From contig JACCRW010000116.1 of NCBI GenBank assembly GCA_013813345.1, forward strand, positions 1 through 5,794: 5,794 bases of DNA, in the 5' to 3' direction. This DNA comes from Actinomycetota bacterium. GTDB taxonomy: Bacteria; Actinomycetota; Thermoleophilia; Gaiellales; Gaiellaceae. The notes under the pieces were generated by a model that saw nothing but the letters and a program-made list of their open reading frames with translations, was not told the DNA's origin and made no database searches. The position numbers were made by a program, and so were the translations under genes. Positions 1 to 5,411 of this stretch are shown in pieces (the stretch's first letter is position 1; each line of letters begins with the position of its first letter).

Positions 1-183
1 GTCCGGCTCGGCGTCGTCGATGTCCACCGGCGCGTCGTTCCCCGCGTCGATCCGGCGCTGCGTCGGGTTCCGGCCCGACGAGTCGATCGCCGCCTCGCCG
101 CTCTCAACGCGCTCGTCGTCGTCGCCACGATCCTCGTCGTCGCGATCCGGTTCCTGCACTTCCACCCGCTCCTGCCTGTCCAT
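1..183 (-). CDS. Acidic hydrophilic protein of unknown function (C-terminus beyond the window)
   Basis: The frame opens with ATG at 183-181 (MDRQERVEVQEP) and stays open for 61 codons to the window edge, so the C-terminal part is missing. A purine-rich GAGAGGAG stretch lies about 5 bases before the ATG and supports this start. The visible part is very rich in Asp, Glu and Arg, has almost no hydrophobic residues, and shows no signal peptide, membrane segment or recognisable domain; it is probably disordered. It lies 66 bp downstream of the csbD-like stop on the same strand, with a hairpin between them, so it may share a transcript with the stress gene or be partly insulated from it. I do not recognise the family. 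The open plus-strand frame over the same DNA looks like a shadow, because it is Ser/Arg-rich low-complexity sequence. Confidence 0.6.
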   Translation of the reverse strand, partial: MDRQERVEVQEPDRDDEDRGDDDERVESGEAAIDSSGRNPTQRRIDAGNDAPVDIDDAEPD

Positions 184-199
184 CCCGGCTCCTCTCAAT

Positions 200-229
200 G
201 ACGAGGGCGCCCTGGAAGGCGCCCTCGTC
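200..229 (-). terminator. Perfect 12-bp hairpin after the csbD-like gene
   Basis: GACGAGGGCGCC at 200-211 pairs exactly with GGCGCCCTCGTC at 218-229 around a 6-base loop. It begins 20 bases past the csbD-like stop and ends just before the ribosome binding site of the next minus-strand gene. There is no U-tract on either strand, so it is either a GC-rich terminator without a tail or an intercistronic RNA hairpin that shields the csbD-like message. The structure is seen directly; the function is inferred. Confidence 0.55.
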
Positions 230-249
230 GGGTTCGGTCTCGACGCGCG

Positions 250-417
250 CTAGGTCCGCTTGTCGATCGCGTCCTTGACGTCGTCCTTCGCGTCCTTGAC
301 GCTGTCCTTGGCCTTGCCCCACGAGTCCTGGGCCTGGCCCTCCTTCTCGCGCTCCTCGTCACCGGTGAGCTTGCCCTCGGCTTCCTTCAGGTTCCCCTCG
401 ATGCGATCGGAATCCAT
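250..417 (-). CDS. CsbD-family general stress protein
   Basis: This 55-residue hydrophilic protein starts MDSDRIEGNLKEAEGKLTGD and continues with Lys/Asp-rich repeats (GKAKDSVKDAKDDVKDAID) to its end. The opening 'D-x-I-E-G-x-x-K-E-x-x-G-K-L-T-G-D' pattern and the length are typical of the CsbD family, small proteins often induced by general stress in bacteria; their biochemical role is not established. It is predicted to be soluble, helical and cytoplasmic. The ATG at 417-415 is chosen over upstream in-frame starts because the family begins at this point and a good AGGAAAGGGG Shine-Dalgarno element precedes it by a few bases. It is divergent from moaA across 58 bp and followed by a hairpin and a second small charged protein. 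Family confidence is high; the role in stress is family knowledge only. Confidence 0.9.
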   Translation of the reverse strand: MDSDRIEGNLKEAEGKLTGDEEREKEGQAQDSWGKAKDSVKDAKDDVKDAIDKRT

Positions 418-462
418 GGTGCCCCTTTCCTCGCTGTCGCCGGGATCCTGCCCCGCACGGGC

Positions 463-468
463 TACTCT
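463..468 (+). promoter_or_regulatory. -10-like hexamer TACTCT for leaderless moaA
   Basis: TACTCT fits TANNNT and ends exactly 7 bases before the GTG start of moaA, which puts transcription initiation at or next to the first base of the start codon. There is no Shine-Dalgarno sequence before the GTG and no convincing -35 element. The same layout recurs at other starts in this window. Confidence 0.5.
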
Positions 469-475
469 CAATCTC

Positions 476-1474
476 GTGAATGCCCTCGACACGCTCGACC
501 GGCCGCTCCGCGATCTGCGGATCTCAGTCACCGACCGCTGCAACTTCCGCTGCGTCTACTGCATGCCGAAGGAGGTCTTCGGGCGCGACTACCACTTCCT
601 GGAGCGGAAGGAGCTACTGACCTTCGAGGAGCTCGAGCGCCTGGCTCGGCTCTTCGTCGCCCGCGGCGTCGAGAAGATCCGGATCACCGGCGGCGAGCCG
701 CTGCTCCGGCGCGAGCTCGAGCGGCTACTCGAGTCGCTCGCGGCGCTCGACGTCGACCTCACGCTGACGACGAACGGAACGCTCCTGCCTCAGAAAGCGC
801 GGCTGCTCGCGGACGCCGGACTGCGCCGGGTCACCGTCAGCCTCGACTCGCTCGACGACGAGGCCTTTCGGGCACTCAACGACGTCGACTTCCCCGTCCG
901 GCGCGTGCTGGAGGGGATCGACGCAGCCGCGGCCGCCGGCCTGCCGGTGAAGGTGAACGCGGTCATCAAGCGTGGAGTCAACGACGGCTCGATCCTCGAG
1001 CTGGCGCGCCACTTCAAGGAAACGCCGCACACGCTGCGCTTCATCGAGTACATGGACGTCGGGCACACGAACGGCTGGCGGCTCGACGACGTCGTCCCCG
1101 CCGCCGAGATCGTGCGCACGATCGACGAGGTCTACCCGCTCGAACCGGTCGAGCCGTCCTATCGCGGCGAGGTCGCGCGCCGGTGGCGCTACTGCGACGG
1201 CTCCGGCGAGATCGGAGTGATCGCCTCGGTGACACAGCCGTTCTGCGGCGACTGCACACGCGCGCGAATCACCGCGGACGGCCGCCTCTTCACCTGCCTC
1301 TTCGGGCTTCGTGGCCACGACCTGCGCGCGCTGCTGCGCGGGGGCGCCACCGACGAGGAGCTCGGCGAGGCGATCGGCGGCGTCTGGGCCGTCCGGGGAG
1401 ACCGCTATTCCGAGATCCGCTCGGAGCGCACGCTCGACCTACCGAAGGTCGAGATGAGCGCGATCGGGGGCTGA
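476..1474 (+). CDS. moaA: GTP 3',8-cyclase MoaA (molybdenum cofactor biosynthesis)
   Basis: MoaA is a radical SAM enzyme that, with MoaC, converts GTP to cyclic pyranopterin monophosphate, the first step of molybdopterin synthesis. The 332-residue product has the radical SAM cluster motif C22-x3-C26-x2-C29 (CNFRCVYC), a GGEP motif at 72-75 for SAM binding, and the MoaA-specific second [4Fe-4S] site C257-x2-C260-x13-C274. TRAR follows C260; arginines here bind GTP in characterised MoaA. The protein ends in Gly-Gly, the conserved C-terminal motif of the family. The length is normal. GTG at 476 is chosen because family homology starts within the next few residues (LDRPLRDLRISVTDRCN); the open frame upstream is the low-complexity shadow of the csbD-like gene. 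It appears leaderless. A hairpin covers its stop codon and no other moa gene is in view, so MoaC and the later enzymes must be encoded elsewhere. Confidence 0.96.
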   Translation: MNALDTLDRPLRDLRISVTDRCNFRCVYCMPKEVFGRDYHFLERKELLTFEELERLARLFVARGVEKIRITGGEPLLRRELERLLESLAALDVDLTLTTNGTLLPQKARLLADAGLRRVTVSLDSLDDEAFRALNDVDFPVRRVLEGIDAAAAAGLPVKVNAVIKRGVNDGSILELARHFKETPHTLRFIEYMDVGHTNGWRLDDVVPAAEIVRTIDEVYPLEPVEPSYRGEVARRWRYCDGSGEIGVIASVTQPFCGDCTRARITADGRLFTCLFGLRGHDLRALLRGGATDEELGEAIGGVWAVRGDRYSEIRSERTLDLPKVEMSAIGG

Positions 1475-1494
1475 GCTCCCTCCGAGCCCCCGAT
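1463..1494 (+). terminator. 10-bp hairpin at the end of moaA
   Basis: ATCGGGGGCT at 1463-1472 pairs perfectly with AGCCCCCGAT at 1485-1494 around a 12-base loop. The left arm contains the last codons of moaA and the first base of its TGA; the right arm ends on the first base of the TAGAAT hexamer of the next gene. There is no U-tract, so it is a GC-rich tail-less terminator candidate at best; it could weaken read-through from moaA into the phosphatase gene. Confidence 0.45.
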
Positions 1495-1499
1495 AGAAT
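1494..1499 (+). promoter_or_regulatory. -10-like hexamer TAGAAT before the PAP2 gene
   Basis: TAGAAT is a good match to TANNNT and lies 10 bases before the ATG at 1510, predicting a leader of only a few bases or none. No Shine-Dalgarno sequence is present. It implies that the PAP2/phosphatidyltransferase pair can be transcribed independently of moaA. There is no clear -35 element. Confidence 0.5.
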
Positions 1500-1509
1500 C
1501 GTCGGCTCG

Positions 1510-2241
1510 ATGACGGCCTACTCGGAAGCCTCGACACGCCGCCTGCCGCGCGGCTGGGCGCATTTCCTGCTCCAGTTCGCGATCTGGATCGGCTTCTACG
1601 TCGTCTATCAGATTGCCCGCGGCGCGGCCGACCAGAGCGTCAGCCGCGCGTTCGAGAATGGCCAGTGGGTGATCGACTTCCAGCGCAGCCTCAACTCGAT
1701 GATCGAGCTGCCGCTCCAGAACCTCGTCGAGCGCTCGTCGGTGCTGATCCAGGTGACCTCGTACACATACTGGCTCTCCCAGTTCGCGGTCGTCGGAATT
1801 GCGTTGCTCTACGTCTACTTCCGGGCGCATGAGCGCTTCTTCCGGTTCCGGAACACGTTGATCCTCGCGAACCTGATCGGCCTCGTCGGCTACGTCACAA
1901 TCCCGACCGCGCCGCCGCGGATGTTCCCGCAGGCCGGATTCACGGACACGCTCGCCCACCACGCGGCCGTGACCCACGACTCAAGCCTCGTCCAGTTCTC
2001 GGCCAACCCGTACGCGGCGATGCCGAGCCTCCACTCGTGCGACGCGCTGATCGTCGGCGTCGTGATGGCGCTCGCTGTCCGCTCTCGGTGGGCGAAGGCG
2101 CTCTGGCTCGCGTGGCCCGCGTGGGTCTGGTTCAGCGTGATGGCGACGGGTAACCACTTCTGGCTCGACATCGCGGCCGGGATCGCGGTCGCCGGCGTCG
2201 CCGCGGCGATCGTCTACCGCCGCCGGCTGCTGGCGCGATGA
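1510..2241 (+). CDS. PAP2-superfamily membrane phosphatase (Aur1/Ipt1-like subgroup)
   Basis: This 243-residue integral membrane protein has about six hydrophobic segments, roughly at 17-36, 86-104, 115-133, 178-190, 197-212 and 219-236. The PAP2 signatures are visible: PSLHS at 172-176 with His175, and G214-N-H216-x3-D220, which match the second and third motifs carrying the acid/base and nucleophilic histidines. PTAPPRMFP near 132-140 sits where the first, phosphate-binding motif is expected, though it departs from the classical KxxxxxxRP. The layout resembles the PAP2 subgroup related to inositol phosphorylceramide synthases. The expected reaction is hydrolysis or transfer of a phosphate ester on a lipid at the membrane. 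Its stop overlaps the start of a CDP-alcohol phosphatidyltransferase by ATGA, suggesting a linked step in phospholipid synthesis. The ATG at 1510 is chosen because upstream frame is moaA shadow. The exact substrate cannot be read from sequence. Confidence 0.88.
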   Translation: MTAYSEASTRRLPRGWAHFLLQFAIWIGFYVVYQIARGAADQSVSRAFENGQWVIDFQRSLNSMIELPLQNLVERSSVLIQVTSYTYWLSQFAVVGIALLYVYFRAHERFFRFRNTLILANLIGLVGYVTIPTAPPRMFPQAGFTDTLAHHAAVTHDSSLVQFSANPYAAMPSLHSCDALIVGVVMALAVRSRWAKALWLAWPAWVWFSVMATGNHFWLDIAAGIAVAGVAAAIVYRRRLLAR

Positions 2242-2855
2242 GCATCAAGGAGGCGTACACCGCGGGCGCGCGAGGGATCGCGTCTCGCTCGATGACGGGG
2301 CTCGCGCGCACACGCGTGACTCCGAACATGCTTACGGCGGCAGGCGTCACCCTCTGCGCGGCAGGCGCCGTGCTCGTCTACTTCGAGTACCGAGGCGAGC
2401 TGCTCTTCTTCTGGGCCGGCGCCGCTGCGTTCGTGGTCGGCTCGGTGCTCGACATCCTCGACGGCGCGCTCGCCCGCGCCGGCGGCAAGCAGACGCCGTT
2501 CGGTGGCTTCCTCGACTCGACCCTCGACCGCGTCGGCGAGGGCCTGATGCTGGGCGCGATCGGGCTCGTCTTCATGCGCGACGACCACGAGGTTGCGCTC
2601 GCGCTGACGATCGCCGCGATCGGCGGCTCCTTCCTCGTGCCGTACGCGCGCGCGAAGGCCGAGGGCCTCGGGATCAAGGGCGACGTCGGGATCGGCTCGC
2701 GCGCCGAGCGGGTGACGGTGATCTCGGCCGGCCTGATCCTGGCTCCGTGGGGTGTCCTGCCTTGGGCGATCGGCGTGCTCGCAGCGACCGCGTGGGTGAC
2801 GGTGCTGCAGCGGATCCTGCACGTGCGGAAGGAGCTGCGGGCGCTAGACGTGTGA
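2238..2855 (+). CDS. CDP-alcohol phosphatidyltransferase, probable phosphatidylinositol-phosphate synthase
   Basis: The enzyme transfers a phosphatidyl group from CDP-diacylglycerol to an alcohol at the membrane. The 205-residue protein carries the complete family signature: D72-x2-D75-G76-x2-A79-R80-x8-G89-x3-D93-x3-D97, whose four aspartates bind metal ions. Hydrophobic segments lie near 31-49, 55-71, 103-113, 119-135, 159-170 and 173-190. The stretch ARAKAEGLG-KGD-ERV at 137-159 closely resembles, from memory, the KARAE...GD...RPER region of mycobacterial PgsA1, an inositol-phosphate-using synthase, rather than PGP synthases. The N-terminal 'RVTPNMLTAAG' is also typical. The product would be phosphatidylinositol phosphate, precursor of PI and its mannosides; PGP synthase or another head group remains possible. 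The ATG overlaps the phosphatase stop (ATGA) and lacks its own Shine-Dalgarno, so translation is probably coupled. The last 12 bases overlap the end of the facing gene. Confidence 0.9.
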   Translation: MSIKEAYTAGARGIASRSMTGLARTRVTPNMLTAAGVTLCAAGAVLVYFEYRGELLFFWAGAAAFVVGSVLDILDGALARAGGKQTPFGGFLDSTLDRVGEGLMLGAIGLVFMRDDHEVALALTIAAIGGSFLVPYARAKAEGLGIKGDVGIGSRAERVTVISAGLILAPWGVLPWAIGVLAATAWVTVLQRILHVRKELRALDV

Positions 2856-3449
2856 GATGCCGCCGCTCTCGGCGAGCGCTCGCGCAGCGAGCGTGTAGTT
2901 CGCGCGCCAGACGTCCGCCGGCGTCGCTGGCAGGATGTCGTCCCAGATCGCGGCGAGGTTCGTCCTCACCTGCGGCAGCCGCGCCGGCCGCGCCATGAAC
3001 CAGATGTGGAAGTGGAAGCTCCCGTCGCCCCAGCGGCAGACGTGGACCCGGCCGATTCCCTCGAGCCGGTTGATCGCGCGCTCGATCCGGACGATCAGCG
3101 TTCCGAGCTCACTCGCGAGCTGGGGCGAGAGCTCGCCGATGTCGACGTGCTCGCGCGTCGAGAGGATCACGACGAGCGGGAGCCCGGACGGCTCCGGCAG
3201 CGGCACGAGCAGCCAGCGCTCGTCCGACCAGATCGCGTCGCGCACGCCGTTCGTGCACCGCCAGCACTCCCGCGCGTCCTCGCCGTTTCGCGGTGGCTCC
3301 GCCTCGACCGGAGGCAGGAGCGGTCGGACTCGCAGATCTCCTTCGAACGGGAACGTCTCCCATTCGTGCACGTCGGGCATGGGCAGGCGACCGTCTGCAT
3401 CCGCCGCCGCGAGCGCCCGCTCATAGATCTCTTCCGCGCTCTCCGCCAC
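2844..3449 (-). CDS. HIT-like (histidine triad) protein with Trp at the third triad position
   Basis: HIT proteins are nucleotide hydrolases or transferases acting on phosphoanhydride or phosphoramidate bonds. This 201-residue protein has an N-terminal extension of about 60 residues, then C62-x2-C65 (CWRC), a LVPLPEPSGLPLVVI strand region at 81-95, REHV with His101, and F-H146-F-H148-I-W150-F-M-A-R-P. The order CxxC, EHV, HxHx(H) is that of zinc-type HIT/GalT-fold proteins. The second triad His, the nucleophile in known members, is kept (H148), but the third position is Trp. It may therefore be a divergent transferase, a hydrolase of altered specificity, or inactive. The start is GTG at 3449, 7 bases after a TAGGCT hexamer; an internal ATG (MPDVHEW, residue 24) is an alternative. 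It lies 30 bp after the response regulator stop on the same strand and overlaps the phosphatidyltransferase gene tail-to-tail. Specific substrate unknown. Confidence 0.78.
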   Translation of the reverse strand: MAESAEEIYERALAAADADGRLPMPDVHEWETFPFEGDLRVRPLLPPVEAEPPRNGEDARECWRCTNGVRDAIWSDERWLLVPLPEPSGLPLVVILSTREHVDIGELSPQLASELGTLIVRIERAINRLEGIGRVHVCRWGDGSFHFHIWFMARPARLPQVRTNLAAIWDDILPATPADVWRANYTLAARALAESGGISHV

Positions 3450-3456
3450 GCCCCGA

Positions 3457-3462
3457 AGCCTA
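3457..3462 (-). promoter_or_regulatory. -10-like hexamer TAGGCT for the HIT-like gene
   Basis: Read on the minus strand, TAGGCT fits TANNNT and is followed by exactly 7 bases and then the GTG start at 3449, the same spacing as at moaA. No Shine-Dalgarno sequence is present in the short intergenic gap. It suggests a leaderless transcript independent of the upstream two-component operon. Confidence 0.45.
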
Positions 3463-3479
3463 GTCCGCTCCGCGAGCCG

Positions 3480-4133
3480 CTAACCGCTCGGCCTGACCAA
3501 CCCGGACTCGTAGGCGTAGATCACGGCCTGGATGCGGTCGCGGAGGCGGAGCTTCGCCAACACGTTCGAGACGTGCGTCTTCGCGGTCGCGTTGCTGACG
3601 ACGAGCGCCCGGGCGATCTCCGCGTTCGAGCAGCCCTGCGCGAGCAGCCGGAGCACCTCCGTCTCGCGCGCGGTCAGGTCGGCGACGTGCTCCACCGGCG
3701 CGCGCGGCGTGGGCAGGCGCGCGAACTCCTCGATCACACGCCGCGCCACCGCGCCTGCGAGCAGGCCGTTCCCTTCCGCCAGCGTGCGCACGGCGTCCGA
3801 GAGCTCCTCGGCCGTCGCATCCTTCAACAGAAACCCGCTCGCCCCCGCCCGGAGCGCCTCGAACACATACTCGTCCAGGTCGAACGTGGTCAGCACAAGG
3901 ACGCGCGCGCTGCTGCCCGCCGCGACGAGCCGGCGGGTCGCAGCGATCCCGTCGAGCACCGGCATGCGGATGTCCATCAGGACGACGTCCGGCCGGTGCC
4001 GCAGAACCGCAGCGACCGCTTCCTCGCCGTCGGACGCCTCCGCAACGACCGCGATCCCGTCGCCTTCAAGCAGCGAGCGCAGCCCGGAGCGCACCATCGC
4101 CTGGTCGTCCACGAGCACGACCTCGACGCTCAC
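3480..4133 (-). CDS. NarL/LuxR-family two-component response regulator
   Basis: The 217-residue protein has an N-terminal receiver domain (about 3-118) with acidic pocket D9/D10, phospho-acceptor D54 (in LMDIRMP), switch Thr82 and Lys104. A linker leads to a LuxR-type helix-turn-helix at about 151-213, containing LTARETEVLRLLAQG and the recognition region around SNATAKTHVSNVLAKL. All key residues are present, so it should be phosphorylated by the adjacent kinase and then bind DNA, usually as a dimer, to regulate transcription. Length is normal for the family. It starts with GTG at 4133, overlapping the kinase stop in a GTGA junction, so translation is probably coupled. Targets are not given by the sequence; autoregulation or control of the divergent membrane gene is the usual first guess. 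Assignment to the family is very secure; the stimulus is unknown. Confidence 0.96.
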   Translation of the reverse strand: MSVEVVLVDDQAMVRSGLRSLLEGDGIAVVAEASDGEEAVAAVLRHRPDVVLMDIRMPVLDGIAATRRLVAAGSSARVLVLTTFDLDEYVFEALRAGASGFLLKDATAEELSDAVRTLAEGNGLLAGAVARRVIEEFARLPTPRAPVEHVADLTARETEVLRLLAQGCSNAEIARALVVSNATAKTHVSNVLAKLRLRDRIQAVIYAYESGLVRPSG

Positions 4134-5248
4134 GTCGATGCCTCACGGAACGGCAGCCGGGCGTGAACCCGGAAGCCGCGGCCGTTTGCCGAGCCCGTCT
4201 CGAGTACGCCGCCGTAGAGCGCGACGCGCTCGCGCATGCCGACCAGGCCGTGGCCTCCGGCGGTGCCGTCGTGCGCGCCGGGGCCGTCGTCCTCGACCGT
4301 CAGCTCGAGCTCGGAGTCGCCGTAGCGGAGGCGAACCCTCGTCCGCGCGGCGCCGGCGTGGCGGACGACGTTCGTGAGCGCCTCCTGGACGATCCGATAG
4401 GCGGCGAGATCGACCCCCGGCGGTAAAGGGACGCTCGCACCCTCCACCTCGAGCTCGAGCGGAAGCCCGGATCCGCGCACCTGCGCGACGAGCCGATCGA
4501 GCTGAGCGAGCCCTGGTTGCGGCGTGAGCTCGGGCGGCGAGCCGTCGGCACGGAGGACGCCGAAGAGCCTCCGCATCTCCGCCATCGCCTGCCGTGCAGC
4601 CGTCTCGACGGCGCGCAGATCGTCGCTCTCGCGCTCGTTCTCCGGCCCGAGCCTTCGCCTTACCGCCTGCGTTTGGACGCTGATCACACTGATCGAGTGC
4701 GAGACGATGTCGTGCAGCTCGCGCGCGATCCGCGCTCGCTCCTCCTCGACGGCCGAGGCGGTCTCGCGCTCCCGCTCGCGGTCGGCGAGCCGCACGACCT
4801 CGTCCGCTTGCAGGACGCGCTGGCGCACGAGCCGGCCGACCCACCACGGGCCGCCGAAGAAGAGCACGAACGCCACGAAGTCGCTCGGGACGGCCTCGCC
4901 GCCGACGGCGAGCCCCGTGAACAGGGCGGCAGCGGTTGCCGGGACGAGGTAGGCGCGGCGGCCGGCGACAGCAGCGCCGACCGAGTAGCTCGCGAGGACG
5001 ACCGCGCCGAAGAGCGACAGCGCCGCGTCGGCGTCGAGCACGACGAGTCCCGTCACTGCGGTGGCGAAGGCGAGGAGCGGGACGCGCCGGCGAACGGCGA
5101 GCGGCGAGAGGAAAAGCGGTGCCAGCAGCGCGTGCAGCCAGGGCTCACGAGTCGCTAGCCCCATCGCCGCCTCCAGCTCAGCGGCCGCGACAAAGACGGC
5201 TGCGATCACAGAGTCGACGAGCAGCGGGCGCTTCGTCAGGGCCTCCAT
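4130..5248 (-). CDS. Membrane sensor histidine kinase, HisKA_3 (DesK/NarX-like) family
   Basis: The 372-residue protein has a hydrophobic N-terminal half with roughly four to five membrane segments (about 10-27, 38-50, 57-72, 76-95, 99-134) and little extracellular sequence, so it probably senses a membrane or intramembrane signal. A charged coiled-coil-like stretch (about 142-172) joins it to the dimerisation domain with phospho-acceptor His179 in RIARELHDIVSHS. The ATPase domain shows the N box QEALTNVVRHAG (N293), the G1 box VEDDGPG at 318-324 and the glycine-rich GGHGLVGMRERV at 331-342. It would phosphorylate D54 of the regulator encoded immediately downstream with a 4-base overlap. ATG at 5248 is chosen because the membrane domain begins directly after it and a TACGGT hexamer lies 6 bases upstream; the 55 codons farther upstream look like non-coding Arg/Ser-rich sequence. 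Signal unknown. Confidence 0.94.
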   Translation of the reverse strand: MEALTKRPLLVDSVIAAVFVAAAELEAAMGLATREPWLHALLAPLFLSPLAVRRRVPLLAFATAVTGLVVLDADAALSLFGAVVLASYSVGAAVAGRRAYLVPATAAALFTGLAVGGEAVPSDFVAFVLFFGGPWWVGRLVRQRVLQADEVVRLADRERERETASAVEEERARIARELHDIVSHSISVISVQTQAVRRRLGPENERESDDLRAVETAARQAMAEMRRLFGVLRADGSPPELTPQPGLAQLDRLVAQVRGSGLPLELEVEGASVPLPPGVDLAAYRIVQEALTNVVRHAGAARTRVRLRYGDSELELTVEDDGPGAHDGTAGGHGLVGMRERVALYGGVLETGSANGRGFRVHARLPFREAST

Positions 5249-5254
5249 CCGGCG

Positions 5255-5260
5255 ACCGTA
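5255..5260 (-). promoter_or_regulatory. -10-like hexamer TACGGT for the histidine kinase gene
   Basis: On the minus strand TACGGT fits TANNNT and lies 6 bases before the ATG at 5248, with no Shine-Dalgarno sequence in between. A weak TTCCGT (5283-5278) sits 17 bases upstream as a possible -35. This would give an essentially leaderless kinase/regulator transcript. Confidence 0.45.
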
Positions 5261-5282
5261 GCTCAGTTCGGCGTCGCACGGA

Positions 5283-5323
5283 ATCGGCCAAGCGGCCGAT
5301 CTCAGGCGGACGCGGGATCGGCC
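5283..5323. repeat. Three copies of an ATCGGCC heptamer in the divergent promoter region
   Basis: ATCGGCC at 5283-5289 and GGCCGAT at 5294-5300 form a perfect inverted repeat with a 4-base centre; a third direct copy, ATCGGCC, is at 5317-5323. They sit in the 163-bp gap (5249-5411) between the kinase and the divergent membrane gene, just upstream of the candidate kinase promoter. Inverted heptamers are the known binding pattern of NarL-type regulators, so this is a candidate operator, but the short GC-rich repeat could arise by chance. Apart from the TACGGT hexamer and the ribosome binding site at 5402-5407, I see nothing else clear in the gap. Confidence 0.35.
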
Positions 5324-5401
5324 GGACGACGGAGCGCGATCGAGACCGACAGCCGATGACGTGCGCCTCTCGGCAGCCCACGATGACCTCGACATTCGCT
5401 C

Positions 5402-5407
5402 AGGAGG
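5402..5407 (+). promoter_or_regulatory. Strong Shine-Dalgarno AGGAGG deciding the start at 5412
   Basis: A consensus AGGAGG (within AGGAGGAGAC) lies 4 bases before ATG 5412-5414. It fixes the start of the right-edge gene and shows that this organism uses led transcripts as well as leaderless ones. Confidence 0.75.
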
Positions 5408-5411
5408 AGAC

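Noticed and set aside
260..475. Extension of the moaA frame upstream to an ATG at 260
   Set aside because: The extra 72 residues are Ser/Pro/Arg-rich low-complexity sequence antisense to the csbD-like gene, and MoaA homology starts only after the GTG at 476.
430..475. Possible csbD promoter on the minus strand (TTGAGA, 17 bases, GGATCC)
   Set aside because: The -35-like part is fair but the -10-like part is poor, and no sigma-B-type element is visible, so I do not annotate it.
725..1318. 197-codon minus-strand frame inside moaA
   Set aside because: It is antisense to conserved MoaA motifs and has no recognisable domain.
3006..4166. 386-codon open frame on the plus strand over the HIT-like and response regulator genes
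   Set aside because: It is antisense to two clearly recognisable proteins, its translation is Arg/Asp/His-rich without domains, and long open antisense frames are expected in high-GC coding DNA.
4517..5158. 213-codon plus-strand frame over the histidine kinase gene
   Set aside because: It is a charged low-complexity shadow; the minus-strand kinase motifs account for the sequence.
5251..5275. tRNA D-arm-like string (GTAGCTCAGTTCGG)
   Set aside because: No matching anticodon arm, T-arm GTTCGA element or acceptor stem follows on this strand; it is coincidence overlapping the kinase promoter region.
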